Positions 1-11,592 of a stretch of DNA of 64,000 nt are shown here, piece by piece. The translations under genes and the position numbers were made by a program. The DNA lies in assembly GCF_002886185.1 (NCBI RefSeq), contig NZ_KZ614146.1, positions 2,650,930 to 2,714,929 on the forward strand, written 5' to 3'. Within the stretch, counting starts at the first letter, position 1; each line of letters begins with the position of its first letter. Under the pieces are notes generated by a model, which was not told where the DNA came from, did no database searches, and saw only the letters and a list, made by a program, of their open reading frames with translations. The DNA comes from Salipaludibacillus neizhouensis (GTDB lineage Bacteria; Bacillota; Bacilli; Bacillales; Salisediminibacteriaceae).

Positions 1-33
1 TTTTGCTGATTAGAAAAGCTTAAGTGCTAATTA

Positions 34-150
34 CTAAGAAAAACGCATAGCGTCTATTATTAAATGTAACGATGTCTTCTGCCACCACCTTTTATAAGTG
101 GCAAGGTGATCTCCTTGCTACTTGTGGCTGAAGTCGTTGTCCGCCTAGAG
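34..150 (+). repeat. AACGC repeat family, copy 1 (subfamily II)
   Basis: The copy begins CTAAGAAAAACGCATAGCG and contains the subfamily II arms CTTCTGCCAC (76-86 region) and GTGGCTGAAG (124-133), which pair except for one mismatch. Between them lies a small hairpin with AGTGGCAAGG and CCTTGCTACTT. It sits downstream of yajC. At its 3' side is the motif CCGCCTAGAG...ATTCGAG, also found near 39338, 46799 and 50020. It is noncoding, and similar copies recur through the window. Confidence 0.75.
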
Positions 151-203
151 GGGATTCGAGCTCTTCTGTTCGAAGGATAGAACAGGCTCTTAAAATACGT
201 ATT

Positions 204-241
204 AAAAAATCGTCTCCCTTTTTTAGGAAGACGATTTTTTT
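204..241 (-). terminator. Intrinsic terminator after yajC
   Basis: The arms AAAAAATCGTCT (204-215) and AGACGATTTTTTT (229-241) form a stem with A/T tracts on both sides, directly after the yajC stop codon. The symmetry would allow it to work in both directions. Confidence 0.85.
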
Positions 242-244
242 GTA

Positions 245-508
245 TTAATCTTGATTAATAACTTCTCTGATAGACTGACGATCAAAAGTTAATTTATGCG
301 TTCCATCAACATTAAGGACGATTCTAGCATCATCAATTGCATCAATTGTTCCATGTAAGCCGCCAATTGTAATGATTTTATCCCCTTTTTGAAGAGAACT
401 GTGCATCTCTTTTACTTTCTTTTGTCGCTTTTGTTGCGGACGAATTAATAAGAAGTAAAAAATCGCAAACATTAGAATTAGTGGAATTAAAGCACCAAAC
501 ATATCCAT
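245..508 (-). CDS. yajC: Preprotein translocase accessory subunit YajC
   Basis: This 87-residue protein is a membrane accessory subunit of the Sec translocase (SecDF-YajC). It has a single hydrophobic segment at about residues 5-22, then the conserved basic stretch RPQQKRQKKVKEMHSSL and the family block GDKIITIGGLHGTI. The length is normal for the family. It is the last gene of the ruvA-ruvB-queA-tgt-yajC order known from Bacillus and is followed by a strong terminator. It starts after a GGGGTGA ribosome site. Function follows from the family; nothing unusual is seen. Confidence 0.95.
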   Translation of the reverse strand: MDMFGALIPLILMFAIFYFLLIRPQQKRQKKVKEMHSSLQKGDKIITIGGLHGTIDAIDDARIVLNVDGTHKLTFDRQSIREVINQD

Positions 509-729
509 TCATTTCACCCCTTTCGATAATTAACACGATTACTATTTTACCATTTCAAGAAAAAAGCATGTTATATATGTTCTTTTCATCAAATGTCCTA
601 AATATCGCTCCCGTACTATTGTAGACAAAGATACCACTGAAAATCAATTAAAAGAGTATAATTACCCTAATTTTTTTTATTTAACTATTTAATCTTCCTT
701 TTTAATGGTTTCTTTAAAACAACACTTTT

Positions 730-2941
<2,212 letters not shown>

Positions 2942-2965
2942 TTGTATAGTTCGTTCCTTTCTCTG

Positions 2966-3184
2966 TTAACGAAGCCTTCCAATAACATATAGAATCAAAG
3001 AGGCAACTATGCTGATAACAATAGATGTTACAATAGGAAAATAAAACGTGGAGTTTTTTCCTCGAATAATAATATCTCCAGGTAGTTTTCCCAGAGATAA
3101 ATATTTTCCTCCCAGCTGCCAAATGATTCCTACGATAATAAGAATGATCCCTAATGAAATAAGCATTTTTGGTAGTTGACTCAT
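2966..3184 (-). CDS. DUF2905 family small membrane protein
   Basis: A 72-residue protein with two hydrophobic segments (about residues 10-28 and 47-67) separated by the conserved loop [14 protein letters not shown], which is the hallmark of the DUF2905 family. Its function is unknown. Its start codon overlaps the ruvB stop codon by four bases (ATGA type), so translation is likely coupled to ruvB. Membership of the ruvAB-queA-tgt operon says nothing specific about its role. Confidence 0.85.
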   Translation of the reverse strand: MSQLPKMLISLGIILIIVGIIWQLGGKYLSLGKLPGDIIIRGKNSTFYFPIVTSIVISIVASLILYVIGRLR

Positions 3185-4182
3185 GTTTTCGGCACCTCTA
3201 TATTAAGATGTTCATAAACAAGCGGGGTAACCATTCTCCCCCTTGGAGTTCTTTGTAAAAAACCAATTTGCATTAAATAAGGTTCATAGACATCTTCAAT
3301 GGTATGAGACTCTTCCCCTATTGTAGCCGCAATCGTATCAATCCCAACCGGACCGCCTCGAAATTTTTCAATAATATTCAGCAATAATTTATGATCAATG
3401 TGATCCAATCCTAAATCGTCTACTTGAAGTAATTGTAAGGCAGTAGATGTAATTTCTTGATTTATTGTACCATCACCTCGTACTTGGGCAAAATCACGAA
3501 TTCTTCTTAATATTCTGTTTGCTATCCTTGGTGTACCTCTTGAACGTCTGGAAACTTCCTCAGCCGCAGATGTTTCCAACGTGACATCCATCACGACCGC
3601 TGTTCGCTCAACAATTTCTTGTAACTCATCATGCGTGTAATACTCTAGACGGCTTACTACTCCAAATCTATCTCTTAATGGGGCTGAAAGCATCCCGGCT
3701 CTAGTCGTAGCACCAACTAGTGTAAACGGCGGCAGATCAACTCTCACCGATCTTGCAGATGGTCCTTTCCCGATAACAATATCGAGAAAGTAGTCTTCCA
3801 TAGCTGGATAAAGCACTTCTTCCACGGAACGATTTAATCTGTGAATTTCATCTATAAATAATACATCCCCTGGCTCCAGTGACGTTAAGACCGCCGCGAG
3901 ATCCCCTGGCCTTTCAATTGCTGGTCCGGAAGTTGTTCGGAGATTCACGCCCATTTCATTCGCAATAATCATGGATAAAGTAGTTTTACCTAAGCCTGGA
4001 GGTCCATATAACAGTACGTGGTCCAGACATTCCTGTCTCATTTTAGCCGCTTCAATAAACACGGTCAAATTTTCTTTTACTGTCTTTTGACCAATATATT
4101 GAGAAAGAGTCTGAGGTCTTAAACTATGCTCTTCAGAATCCTCATGACCTTGTGACTCTCCACTGACAATACGTTCTTCCAT
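3181..4182 (-). CDS. ruvB: Holliday junction branch migration helicase RuvB
   Basis: RuvB is the hexameric AAA+ motor that drives branch migration of Holliday junctions together with RuvA. The 333-residue protein shows a Walker A motif GPPGLGKTT (residues 60-68), Walker B LFIDEIH, sensor region [18 protein letters not shown] with the arginine finger area, and the C-terminal winged-helix segment [16 protein letters not shown]. The gene follows ruvA by 39 bases and overlaps the DUF2905 gene by four bases. Nothing is missing or unusual. Confidence 0.98.
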   Translation of the reverse strand: MEERIVSGESQGHEDSEEHSLRPQTLSQYIGQKTVKENLTVFIEAAKMRQECLDHVLLYGPPGLGKTTLSMIIANEMGVNLRTTSGPAIERPGDLAAVLTSLEPGDVLFIDEIHRLNRSVEEVLYPAMEDYFLDIVIGKGPSARSVRVDLPPFTLVGATTRAGMLSAPLRDRFGVVSRLEYYTHDELQEIVERTAVVMDVTLETSAAEEVSRRSRGTPRIANRILRRIRDFAQVRGDGTINQEITSTALQLLQVDDLGLDHIDHKLLLNIIEKFRGGPVGIDTIAATIGEESHTIEDVYEPYLMQIGFLQRTPRGRMVTPLVYEHLNIEVPKT

Positions 4183-4221
4183 TTTATCTTCCCCCGATAT
4201 ATTATCTTATTTAAAAGATTA

Positions 4222-4842
4222 TTATCGCTTCAACATTTCTTTTAAAGCTAACTTGATATACTGATCAGTGGACATCGTCTCACTGGCTAACTGTGGGTAA
4301 ACTTTTTTAATTTCCCGGTCTACATAACCAAGTGCTTTCAATGCTTCCATCGCTTCTTCCAGCTCTTGATTACCTGATCGCTGCTTCGGTACCGAATGCT
4401 CTGAATGCGGTTGTGTCAAATCAAGCGTCAAGGTTGGCATCAGTTCTTCTAGCTTCCCTTTTAAGTCCAAAATGATTTGACGCGCTGTTTTTTTACCTAC
4501 GCCGGGGAATTTAATCAGAAACGCTTCCTCTTCATTTTCAATCGCTTCCACAACTAATTGTGGCTGTTCCGCCGCAACTATTGCCAATGCCCCTTTTGGA
4601 CCTATCCCTGAAACCGAGAGAAGCTTTTCGAATAACCTTCTTTCTTCCCGGTGAAAAAAACCGTAAAGTCGAATCGCGTCTTCACGCACGTGTTGATATG
4701 TATACACCGTTACGGTTTCATTTATCGATTCTTCATAACGGTAAGGATTTCCACAATAAACTAAGTATCCAACATCTCTCACATCAATCACAATTGCTTC
4801 CCGTTCTATATTTATAATTTTCCCTTTTAAGCATTCTATCAA
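4222..4842 (-). CDS. ruvA: Holliday junction branch migration protein RuvA
   Basis: RuvA is the tetrameric DNA-binding partner of RuvB. The 206-residue protein has an N-terminal OB-fold domain (about 1-62), two helix-hairpin-helix motifs ([14 protein letters not shown] and [17 protein letters not shown]) and a C-terminal UBA-like domain (about 155-206) that contacts RuvB, joined by a variable linker rich in Thr, His and Gln. It is the first gene of the ruvA-ruvB-DUF2905-queA-tgt-yajC group, downstream of bofC but separated from it by a terminator. Confidence 0.97.
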   Translation of the reverse strand: MIECLKGKIINIEREAIVIDVRDVGYLVYCGNPYRYEESINETVTVYTYQHVREDAIRLYGFFHREERRLFEKLLSVSGIGPKGALAIVAAEQPQLVVEAIENEEEAFLIKFPGVGKKTARQIILDLKGKLEELMPTLTLDLTQPHSEHSVPKQRSGNQELEEAMEALKALGYVDREIKKVYPQLASETMSTDQYIKLALKEMLKR

Positions 4843-4998
4843 AGTTCTTCCTCCACTCGCTTACTGTAATTAATCTATACGAACACATATTTCTATTTTA
4901 GCACAGAAAAACGATCTATACGTTGGTAAGATGATGGAGTTGAAAGAAAAACTAAACTGCATAACAGTCTCTTGAAAAAACTTAGAGATGAAACATAG

Positions 4999-5025
4999 AA
5001 AAGCCGCCACAATCGTGGCAGCTTT
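4999..5025 (-). terminator. Intrinsic terminator after bofC
   Basis: The arms AAAGCCGCCAC and GTGGCAGCTTT, with an AATC loop, lie just downstream of the bofC stop codon. They are followed on the minus strand by TTTTCTA. This separates bofC from ruvA. Confidence 0.8.
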
Positions 5026-5038
5026 CCATTTTACCGCA

Positions 5039-5563
5039 TTAAAGTTCCATAGAGTACTCTTCATATTTCTTAAGTACTTGAATATAGTCCTCTTTGGAGG
5101 ATACTGGAATACCTTCCAATAAAGACTCATAAAGCTGACTCTTTAATTTCTCTGTGTTTATTTGAAAGAATGATTGGATCACATCACTTCCATCTGGCTT
5201 TCCATGATAAATACTTAATGTTCCGTCTTCAGCAAGGCCAAAATAGCCATGCATCTTTAATAAAGGAGAAATATCATCTACATCTTGTCTGAAAATGATT
5301 TCTGACTGATTTTGATCTACAAGTTGCCATTCACTGTATCTGGACCAAAAATCCTCCATTGACCAAATGGTTTCCTCCAATTTTTCTTCGCTCATTTCCC
5401 CGTCTAAGTAAACTCTTTGTAACGTAACATCGACGTTATGAGGTTCCCCGGAAGTCAGAGATTCCTTTGCTATAACAGAGAGATTCGCTCCAAAACTAAA
5501 GAATAAAGGAAGACTTAACATAAGAAATACCATGATTATTCTTGAAACTTTTAAAGCTCGCAT
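5039..5563 (-). CDS. bofC: Intercompartmental signalling factor BofC
   Basis: BofC is a forespore-made protein that acts in the space between forespore and mother cell and restrains SpoIVB-dependent activation of pro-sigma-K. The 174-residue product has an N-terminal hydrophobic segment that looks like a signal peptide (about residues 10-30). It also has family blocks such as RVYLDGE, ETIWSMEDFW, DISPLLKMHGYFGLAEDG and SFFQI. Its position upstream of ruvA matches B. subtilis. It starts at ATG after a purine-rich GGGGGCGGC site. Identification rests on sequence pattern plus position. Confidence 0.92.
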   Translation of the reverse strand: MRALKVSRIIMVFLMLSLPLFFSFGANLSVIAKESLTSGEPHNVDVTLQRVYLDGEMSEEKLEETIWSMEDFWSRYSEWQLVDQNQSEIIFRQDVDDISPLLKMHGYFGLAEDGTLSIYHGKPDGSDVIQSFFQINTEKLKSQLYESLLEGIPVSSKEDYIQVLKKYEEYSMEL

Positions 5564-5661
5564 TTAGCCGCCCCCTACTTTAAATCATGTTTTAGAATTA
5601 CGACATATATGCATAGCATTAACTACTCATATTCAAATAATACATCTAAACTTATAATCAA

Positions 5662-5752
5662 CTAAGAAAAACGCGTAGCCTCTTTTGTTTAAAATGCTTT
5701 CTTAACCTTTGATTTTTTGAAAAGATCGAAGAAGCGAAGGACTACCTTTTAA
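5662..5752 (+). repeat. AACGC repeat family, degenerate copy 2
   Basis: The copy begins CTAAGAAAAACGCGTAGCC followed by TCTTTTGTTTAAAA, matching the conserved head of the family. The 3' half (GATCGAAGAAGCGAAGG) has diverged and lacks the usual GCCAC arms. It lies between bofC (upstream side) and the broken lactate permease gene. Confidence 0.6.
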
Positions 5753-5829
5753 ATTTCTTCCAGTACTTATATAAAAACGATCAAAAATACTAGAAAATTA
5801 GACAATTCACGACTAGAAAACACCATATA

Positions 5830-7478
5830 TTACCCAATTAAAAAAGCGTAAATTAGTCCTAAGGCTCCAGAGAAAAAGACATAATACAGCATTGGGTAGA
5901 AAGTGAGGCGAATAATTTCTCCTTCTTTGCCAAGAAGACCAACTACGGATGCTGCGGCTACTACATTTAAAACACAAATCATATTCCCTGCATTAGAACC
6001 TAATATTTGAAGAGCAATAATCAACGTAGGATCGATTGCTATTTGATCTGCGACACTGAATTGAAACAATGTAAACATCATATTGCTAAATGTAGCACTA
6101 CCAGAAATAAAACTGCCTAGCGAACCGATAAGTGGCGAAAAAAATGGCCAGCTATTTCCCAGTGTTGCTGATGCTGCGTTGGCAAGTTCCATTGGCATAC
6201 TCAGTAAACCTGCTCCATTCACTCCCGAATTTATGAAGATTCTAACCATAGGAACAGCTGTAAATAATGTTACTGCAGTTCCTACGATCGCTCGACTAGA
6301 GACACCCATTGCGTGTCCTAGTTGAGAAGCTTTCATTCCATGAACGAAGAAAGTTATCAATACAACAACAATAAAAACAGCTCCAGGTAAGTATAATGGC
6401 TCTAAAGATGCACTTATCTCTGTTCCTAGTATATTACTCCAGCCTAGCGTGAAACTCTGCAGCAAGCTTTTAAAAGGAAGAACCTCCAAACGAGTAAGTA
6501 CAAGTATTACACCTACAGTAATATACGGTACCCAAGCTAAAATAAGAGGTAACTTTTTTCGGGGGATTACATCTTCCTCCAATAAACTTCCAATCCAATT
6601 AGATTCCCAGTTCTTTTTAGCAGGAAAATCCCATTTCTTCTCTGGAAGAAGAGATCCCTTTTTTGCTGCTGGAACTACAATTAAAAGACCGAACAAACCA
6701 CCAAAAATGGCTGGAAATTCTGGACCTAAGAAAGCAGGAACGGTGAATGCAAGCCCTGAAAATATTGCGAATTTCCATATTTCCAGTCCTTCTTTGAACG
6801 AACGATTTTCTCCAAAGACTTTCGTTAAAATCATTACTAACAAAAGAGGCATAAAAGTACCCACAAAGATATCAATTTGCATCACCTGTAGTGATACGTC
6901 TTGAAGAAATTGATCCATACCAATTTCGTTAATATAAGGTGCTGTTACCGAAGTATTCCTGTCCCTTGTTGTAACCCTTGATCCACACCAACTATAATAG
7001 GTGTCCCTACTGCTCCAAAAGAAACTGGACTACTGTCTGCAATTAAAGCTAGAACTACTGCAGCAAGAGGAGGGAAACCTAGCGCTACCAGTAGCGGTGC
7101 TCCAATTGCTGCGGGTGTTCCAAACCCAGCCGCGCCTTCAATAAAAGCTCCAAAAAGCCAAGCAATGATAATTAATTGAACACGTCTGTCAGGACTAATT
7201 CTCATAAAACTGGTACGAATCGTATCAATTGCGCCACTCAGCTTTAAGGTATTCAGCAATAATATTGCCCCGAATACGATATATAAAATCGAAATACCAA
7301 TAATAACACCTTCAAATACCGAAGCTGTTAATTGAACAATTGGAACCTTCCAATAAATGTAGGCTACCAACGCCGTTGCGACAAGACTTATTGACATTGC
7401 TTTAACTGCCGGCAAACGCATGATAATCAAAAATACGATGACTGTTAATACAGGAGTAAGCGATATAAGTATATCCAT
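5830..7478 (-). pseudogene. lctP: L-lactate permease (LctP/LldP family), frameshifted
   Basis: Two consecutive frames encode the two parts of one LctP-type lactate/proton symporter. The part at 6945-7478 (177 residues) begins [20 protein letters not shown], carries the family block [22 protein letters not shown] and runs out at a TAA. The part at 5830-6918 supplies the remaining membrane segments. Reading the third frame upstream of 6918 gives [17 protein letters not shown], which continues directly from the end of the first part if one base is restored near 6957-6960 (AGGAATACT from a likely AGGAAATACT). The restored protein would be about 549 residues, the usual family size. As written, only truncated pieces can be made. 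A sequencing error in a short A run is the main alternative. Confidence 0.85.
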
Positions 7479-7610
7479 TAAGAAATCCCCTTCGGTAACA
7501 AGTTACAAAACATTCATACATTCTTTTCGTTTCGTACACTCTCAAATCAATGACATTATTGATCCCTTTTTTGAAACTCGTCGGAGCAACTTTTTGGTAT
7601 TACGCAGGCT

Positions 7611-7635
7611 AATTCCATTTCAAGATGGAATCAAA
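7611..7635. repeat. Inverted repeat between yebC and the lactate permease gene
   Basis: The arms ATTCCAT and ATGGAAT flank a six-base loop TTCAAG. There is no T tract, so it is not a convincing terminator. It lies upstream of the permease start at 7478 and downstream of yebC, and could be an operator or a weak yebC terminator. Confidence 0.4.
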
Positions 7636-7677
7636 ACTAATATCTATAATATCCATTATTAATGGTTAAAATATTTA

Positions 7678-8412
7678 TCACTGTGATATTATTTCAAGAT
7701 TATGGTATACCTCTTGAACGTCATCACTGTCTTCAAGTGCTTCTATCATATTTATAACTTCTTCACTATTCTCTTCCTCTAAAGGTATATAAGTATCTGG
7801 AAGCATGGTAATTTCCGCAACCTCAACTTTCAAAGAAAGGGCTTGTGTCAACTTGCTTTTTACTGCATCTAACAGCTCGGCGCTAGTAGTTATTTCGACT
7901 ATTTCATCTTTTACAACGACATCTTCCGCTCCCGCTTCTATAGCCTCAAGCATAATTGACTCCCCATCTATTCCTTCGATATTTTCAAGAATGAGTACGC
8001 CTTTTCGCTGAAACATAAATGCGACGCAACCTGTCTCTCCCAGGTTTCCATTATTTTTATTAAATGCCAGCCTGACTTCAGCTGCTGACCTGTTTTTGTT
8101 ATCAGTCAGTACCTTAACATAAACCGCTACACCATGCGGGGCATAACCTTCATAAATGATTTCCTCATAGGTCACTCCTTCAAGATTACCCGTAGCTTTT
8201 TTAATTGTTCTGTCTATATTTTCATTTGGCATATTTGCTTGTCTTGCTTTATCTAATGCCAAACTAAGATTTGCATTTGTTTGAACGTCCTCTCCACCGT
8301 CTCGTACAGCTTGAAAAATCTCCTTTGAAATTTTAGTGAAGATTTTCCCTTTTTTGGCGTCTTGACGTCCCTTACGATGCTTAATATTACTCCATTTAGA
8401 ATGTCCTGCCAC
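7678..8412 (-). CDS. yebC: YebC/PmpR-family protein
   Basis: A 244-residue YebC/TACO1-family protein. Members are described as transcriptional regulators and, in recent work, as factors helping ribosomes through difficult proline stretches. The N-terminus AGHSKWSNIKHRKG and the central blocks GGEDVQTNANLSLALDKARQ and NKNNGNLGETGCVAFMF are diagnostic. The start is placed at GTG 8412 because it follows GGAGGG with good spacing and gives the canonical N-terminus; a longer reading upstream is AT-rich and atypical. The neighbourhood (safA, coxA, bofC) matches the position of yrbC in B. subtilis. Confidence 0.93.
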   Translation of the reverse strand: MAGHSKWSNIKHRKGRQDAKKGKIFTKISKEIFQAVRDGGEDVQTNANLSLALDKARQANMPNENIDRTIKKATGNLEGVTYEEIIYEGYAPHGVAVYVKVLTDNKNRSAAEVRLAFNKNNGNLGETGCVAFMFQRKGVLILENIEGIDGESIMLEAIEAGAEDVVVKDEIVEITTSAELLDAVKSKLTQALSLKVEVAEITMLPDTYIPLEEENSEEVINMIEALEDSDDVQEVYHNLEIISQ

Positions 8413-8676
8413 ATTAATTCCCTCCATTAACTTGATGCTTTTACTATAGCATAATACAATTGCCTTTTTAAGAAAAATGGAATAAATTTGGTCTATGAAT
8501 CCGTTTAAAAATAACATCTTTTAAAAAAACTTCCTTCATAAGCTACGTTGCTATTTCAGAGCGTTCTGACAGAGGAAATGACACGTTCTGTTGCGGGAGA
8601 ATAAAGGCGTTACTGCGGCAAAGATTTGTACATAGTGATTTCAAGCCTAATGTTTCTATAAACCCTAATTTAAATC

Positions 8677-8715
8677 AAAAAGGGTACTGAAAATTAATCT
8701 TTTTCAGTACCCTTT
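8677..8715 (-). terminator. Intrinsic terminator after the YhcN/CoxA-like gene
   Basis: The arms AAAAGGGTACTGAAAA and TTTTTCAGTACCCTTT form a long stem with a short ATTAATC loop, just downstream of the stop codon at 8734. Confidence 0.9.
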
Positions 8716-8733
8716 ACATATATAATTTAACTT

Positions 8734-9840
8734 TTATCTAGTCTGTTCAAAGGGGCGTTGAATAGCATTGCCTAAATCATCCAACATTGCATTAAAAGTT
8801 TCTCCAACTTCTTCAAATGCTTCTCCACCTCTTAACCGACCCTCCATTTGATGAATTTCTTGTGCGCCCGCTTCGTCCGTTACTACGTGAATTTGTTTAT
8901 CTTCAACCATATCACTTACAGCCGAGCGAACCTGTGATTCCGTATTACCTTTGTTTCCTTTGTTTCCTTTGTTTCCTTTGTTTCCTTTGTTTCCTTTGTT
9001 TCCATTATTACCATTGGTATTTGTCCCTCTAATACCAACAACCACTTCGTCGTCACTGATAATAACGTCTGCATCTTGAACTCCATCTATTTGATCTACT
9101 CGTTCTTCAATCTGTCTAGCTGTTCTGCCTTCTTCGGTAGCATAATAATTCTGGTTATTAGGTGTACGGTTGGCAATGGCACCTCCGGCTCCAGTACCAT
9201 TTCGTCCAGCTCGACCAGCATCCATTCCATCTGCTCCAGCCCCGCCAGCTCCATCGACACCACCGGCTCCTACTCCGCCGGTTGATCCCCCAGCAGCTCC
9301 TCCGGTCATTCCTCCGGCTCCACCACTGGTTGCAGGTCCGTCCGCTCCATACGGGCTAGCCCCTCCAGCACCTGTTCTGCCAGTTACACCACCGGTTCCA
9401 CCATAGTTACGTCGGCCTATTCCTTGATTTAAACCACGATAATCATTTGATTGGTCATTTGCTCTCATACGCCCATTCAGTAAACCATTGTCATCTACCA
9501 TGCCTGGACGGTCATCTCCGACAATTCCTCTGGAAAATCCACCATTACGAGCTGTTTGACCTTCAGTTATATTGTACTGTTCCCCTTGCCTACCTTGACC
9601 TTGATGACCTCTTTCACCTAACTGACCTTGCTCCTGCTGACCAGCAGCACCATATCTTTCTCTAGTCCCAGCTAAACCTCTTTGGTCCTGTCCATGACCG
9701 GCACCCCCGGAACCTGTTCCAACTCTGTTTCCTTGCAGTCCATAGGCTTCACCACCTTGGGCTCCATCTTCGGTATCTCCACACCCTGTTCCTGCCATTA
9801 ATATTGAAGCAGCTGTAATACACGTTATTAACTTTTTCAT
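8734..9840 (-). CDS. YhcN/YlaJ-family lipoprotein, CoxA-like (spore cortex)
   Basis: The 368-residue protein has a lipoprotein signal peptide ending in MAGTGC (Cys 20), a long low-complexity middle rich in Gly, Ala, Arg and Gln (about 25-230), and a YhcN/YlaJ domain (about 235-365) with the block VDQIDGVQDADVIISDDEVVVGI. In B. subtilis the family member CoxA lies next to SafA and is found in the spore cortex; the same adjacency is seen here. The domain is interrupted by six to seven GNK tripeptides encoded by a 9-bp tandem repeat at about 8949-9003. The role in the cortex is inferred from family and position. The gene ends in a strong terminator. Confidence 0.85.
   Translation of the reverse strand: MKKLITCITAASILMAGTGCGDTEDGAQGGEAYGLQGNRVGTGSGGAGHGQDQRGLAGTRERYGAAGQQEQGQLGERGHQGQGRQGEQYNITEGQTARNGGFSRGIVGDDRPGMVDDNGLLNGRMRANDQSNDYRGLNQGIGRRNYGGTGGVTGRTGAGGASPYGADGPATSGGAGGMTGGAAGGSTGGVGAGGVDGAGGAGADGMDAGRAGRNGTGAGGAIANRTPNNQNYYATEEGRTARQIEERVDQIDGVQDADVIISDDEVVVGIRGTNTNGNNGNKGNKGNKGNKGNKGNKGNTESQVRSAVSDMVEDKQIHVVTDEAGAQEIHQMEGRLRGGEAFEEVGETFNAMLDDLGNAIQRPFEQTR
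8949..9003 (-). repeat. 9-bp tandem repeat encoding (GNK)n
   Basis: About six in-frame copies of the nine-base unit CCTTTGTTT (plus strand) lie inside the YhcN domain region and encode Gly-Asn-Lys. The copies are identical, which suggests recent slippage. Because the unit is a multiple of three, copy-number change would not shift the frame. Confidence 0.9.
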
Positions 9841-9959
9841 TCATCCTCCTCCTTTCACCAATTAGGGTGAGCCGATTTGGATAAGATCATCCTGTAAGTT
9901 CTAGGAAATTAAATTAATAAGTACGACAACTGCTTAGTATATAAAAATGGTACCTTCTG

Positions 9960-11378
9960 TTAATTACTTCCTTTTGCTAAAGAGGTCCCAGGTCCATAAA
10001 AGGGTCCCGGATTATTTAGTTTACGCTCATTATTTTTCCGTGGTGTTTTCCCCTCTTTAAAAGCCGAAAGGTCACCATAACTAATATCTTTAGCTTTATT
10101 CTCCGATTCTTTCGTGTCTTTTTCTCTGGTATAGTGTTGATTAGCAAGATCAGGCTCCACTCCATAATCATATGGATGCTGTGGTGCATTCTGCATACTC
10201 AATAACCCATTATTTACTTGATTATTCGTTGTTTGGCCACTTGCATGATTGTACTGCTCAGAAAGATTATGGTGTTGTTTCGATTGCTGCGGGAGATACT
10301 CCATCCCCATTATTTGATTATTTGACCGCTGGGGTGGCATTTGCTCCATTCCCATTAATTGATTATTCGGTTGCTCGGATGGCAGATGCTGCATCCCCAT
10401 CATCTGATTATTCTGCTGCTCGGGTGGCATTTGCTGCATCCCCATCATCTGATTATTCGGTTGCTGTGGAAGATGTTGCATCCCCATCACTTGATTATTC
10501 GGTTGCTGGGGCAAATATTGCATTCCCATTACTTGGTTATTTGCTTGTTGCGGTACATGCTGCATTCCCATTAATTGATTATTCGGCTGCTGATACATTG
10601 CTTCCATTTGATGAGGCGGATGTGCCATATAAGAATTATATTGTTGTTGTGGCATGCTGCTACCGCAATCTTGGCAAAGATATGCAGGTGGTATACATCC
10701 TTCCATCACTGGTCCCATTTGGTAACCTTTATGCATAGGTTGCTGCATCATTGGCTTTGCTTGCTTCTTCATTGTCGGTTGAAGTGTTGCCTTTACCGGT
10801 TTAACCTGAGGTATCTTTATTTTAGCCTCTAGTGGTTTTGTTTTAGTAATTTCATTAGACGGTACAAATTTATTTTCTTTGGCGATTGGTTTAGGTTTCA
10901 CCGGCATAGTAGGTGATACTTTAGCCTTTGCTTTTGCTTTTTCTTTTGGCTTCGGTGTTGGCGGAGGTGCAGAAATTGGTTTATAAGCGTGTTTATTATA
11001 AACGTTCACATTCATGTTCGTTTTGTTTATTTCATAAGATGGTTGCTTTTGTACTGGTGCTGGCTTCGGTTTTGCTGGTGCAGGTTTAGGTGGCATTGGT
11101 TTTTTAACTTCTTTTTTAACTTCTTTTTTAATTTCTTCTTTCTTCGGTTTTGGTTGTTCTTTCACAGGCGGCTTATTTGCAACTGGTGCCTCTTTAGCAA
11201 TTATTTTATTGTTTGCTGTCGGAGCTTTGTTATTCGGGATGTTTATTTTCATCCCTGGCATAATTAGATCAGGATTTGCTAATTGTTTATTTGCTGACTT
11301 AACACTCTCAAAGGGTACACCGTACTTTTTGGATATATTCCAAAGCGTATCCCCTTTTTGAGTAATATGAATTTTCAT
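9960..11378 (-). CDS. safA: SafA-like spore coat assembly protein (LysM)
   Basis: The 472-residue protein begins with a LysM domain (residues 1-48, KGDTLWNISKKYG...NPDLIMPGMKINIP) that binds peptidoglycan. Next comes a Lys/Pro-rich linker (about 55-210), then a Gln/Met/Pro-rich repeat region (about 255-375) with units of the type NNQxMGMQxxPxQ. SafA of B. subtilis directs inner coat assembly at the cortex-coat border, and the adjacent CoxA-like gene and upstream pheA match that locus. Only the LysM domain is conserved enough to compare. There are about 160 bases without features between its start and the pheA terminator. Confidence 0.9.
   Translation of the reverse strand: MKIHITQKGDTLWNISKKYGVPFESVKSANKQLANPDLIMPGMKINIPNNKAPTANNKIIAKEAPVANKPPVKEQPKPKKEEIKKEVKKEVKKPMPPKPAPAKPKPAPVQKQPSYEINKTNMNVNVYNKHAYKPISAPPPTPKPKEKAKAKAKVSPTMPVKPKPIAKENKFVPSNEITKTKPLEAKIKIPQVKPVKATLQPTMKKQAKPMMQQPMHKGYQMGPVMEGCIPPAYLCQDCGSSMPQQQYNSYMAHPPHQMEAMYQQPNNQLMGMQHVPQQANNQVMGMQYLPQQPNNQVMGMQHLPQQPNNQMMGMQQMPPEQQNNQMMGMQHLPSEQPNNQLMGMEQMPPQRSNNQIMGMEYLPQQSKQHHNLSEQYNHASGQTTNNQVNNGLLSMQNAPQHPYDYGVEPDLANQHYTREKDTKESENKAKDISYGDLSAFKEGKTPRKNNERKLNNPGPFYGPGTSLAKGSN
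10300..10600 (-). repeat. Tandem 42-45 bp repeats within safA
   Basis: Seven imperfect units, each with the plus-strand core TTGATTATT(C/T)GG about every 42-45 bases, encode the NNQ(L/V/M/I)MGM(Q/E) repeats. Units differ by a few bases and by insertion of one residue. Confidence 0.88.
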
Positions 11379-11541
11379 TTATTATCCCTCCAATACGATA
11401 TCACTCTATCCTATGCACAATTGGGCGATTGGTCACTGCTTAATCTAAAAAGACAAACTCACTTTCAATATATATGCACTACTTACTTAAAAATGCCACA
11501 GCCTACTTTAAAGGAAACCTAATATATATATAATATAAATA

Positions 11542-11585
11542 AAAAAACTGTGAGGAGGGCTTTAACCCTTCTCACAGTTTTTTTA
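11542..11585 (-). terminator. Intrinsic terminator after pheA
   Basis: The arms AAAAAACTGTGAGGAGGG and CCCTTCTCACAGTTTTTTT surround a CTTTAA loop, eight bases after the pheA stop codon. A/T tracts on both flanks make it potentially bidirectional. Confidence 0.9.
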
Positions 11586-11592
11586 GAATCTT

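Noticed and set aside
7420-7662. Plus-strand frame at the start of the lactate permease gene
   Set aside because: It overlaps the permease N-terminus on the other strand and lacks a ribosome site.
9170-9406. Pro/Ala-rich plus-strand frame opposite the CoxA-like gene
   Set aside because: Antisense of a Gly-rich coding region; no independent start signal.
10172-10738. Long plus-strand open frame opposite safA
   Set aside because: It is the antisense of the safA tandem repeats; repeated DNA keeps several frames open by chance.
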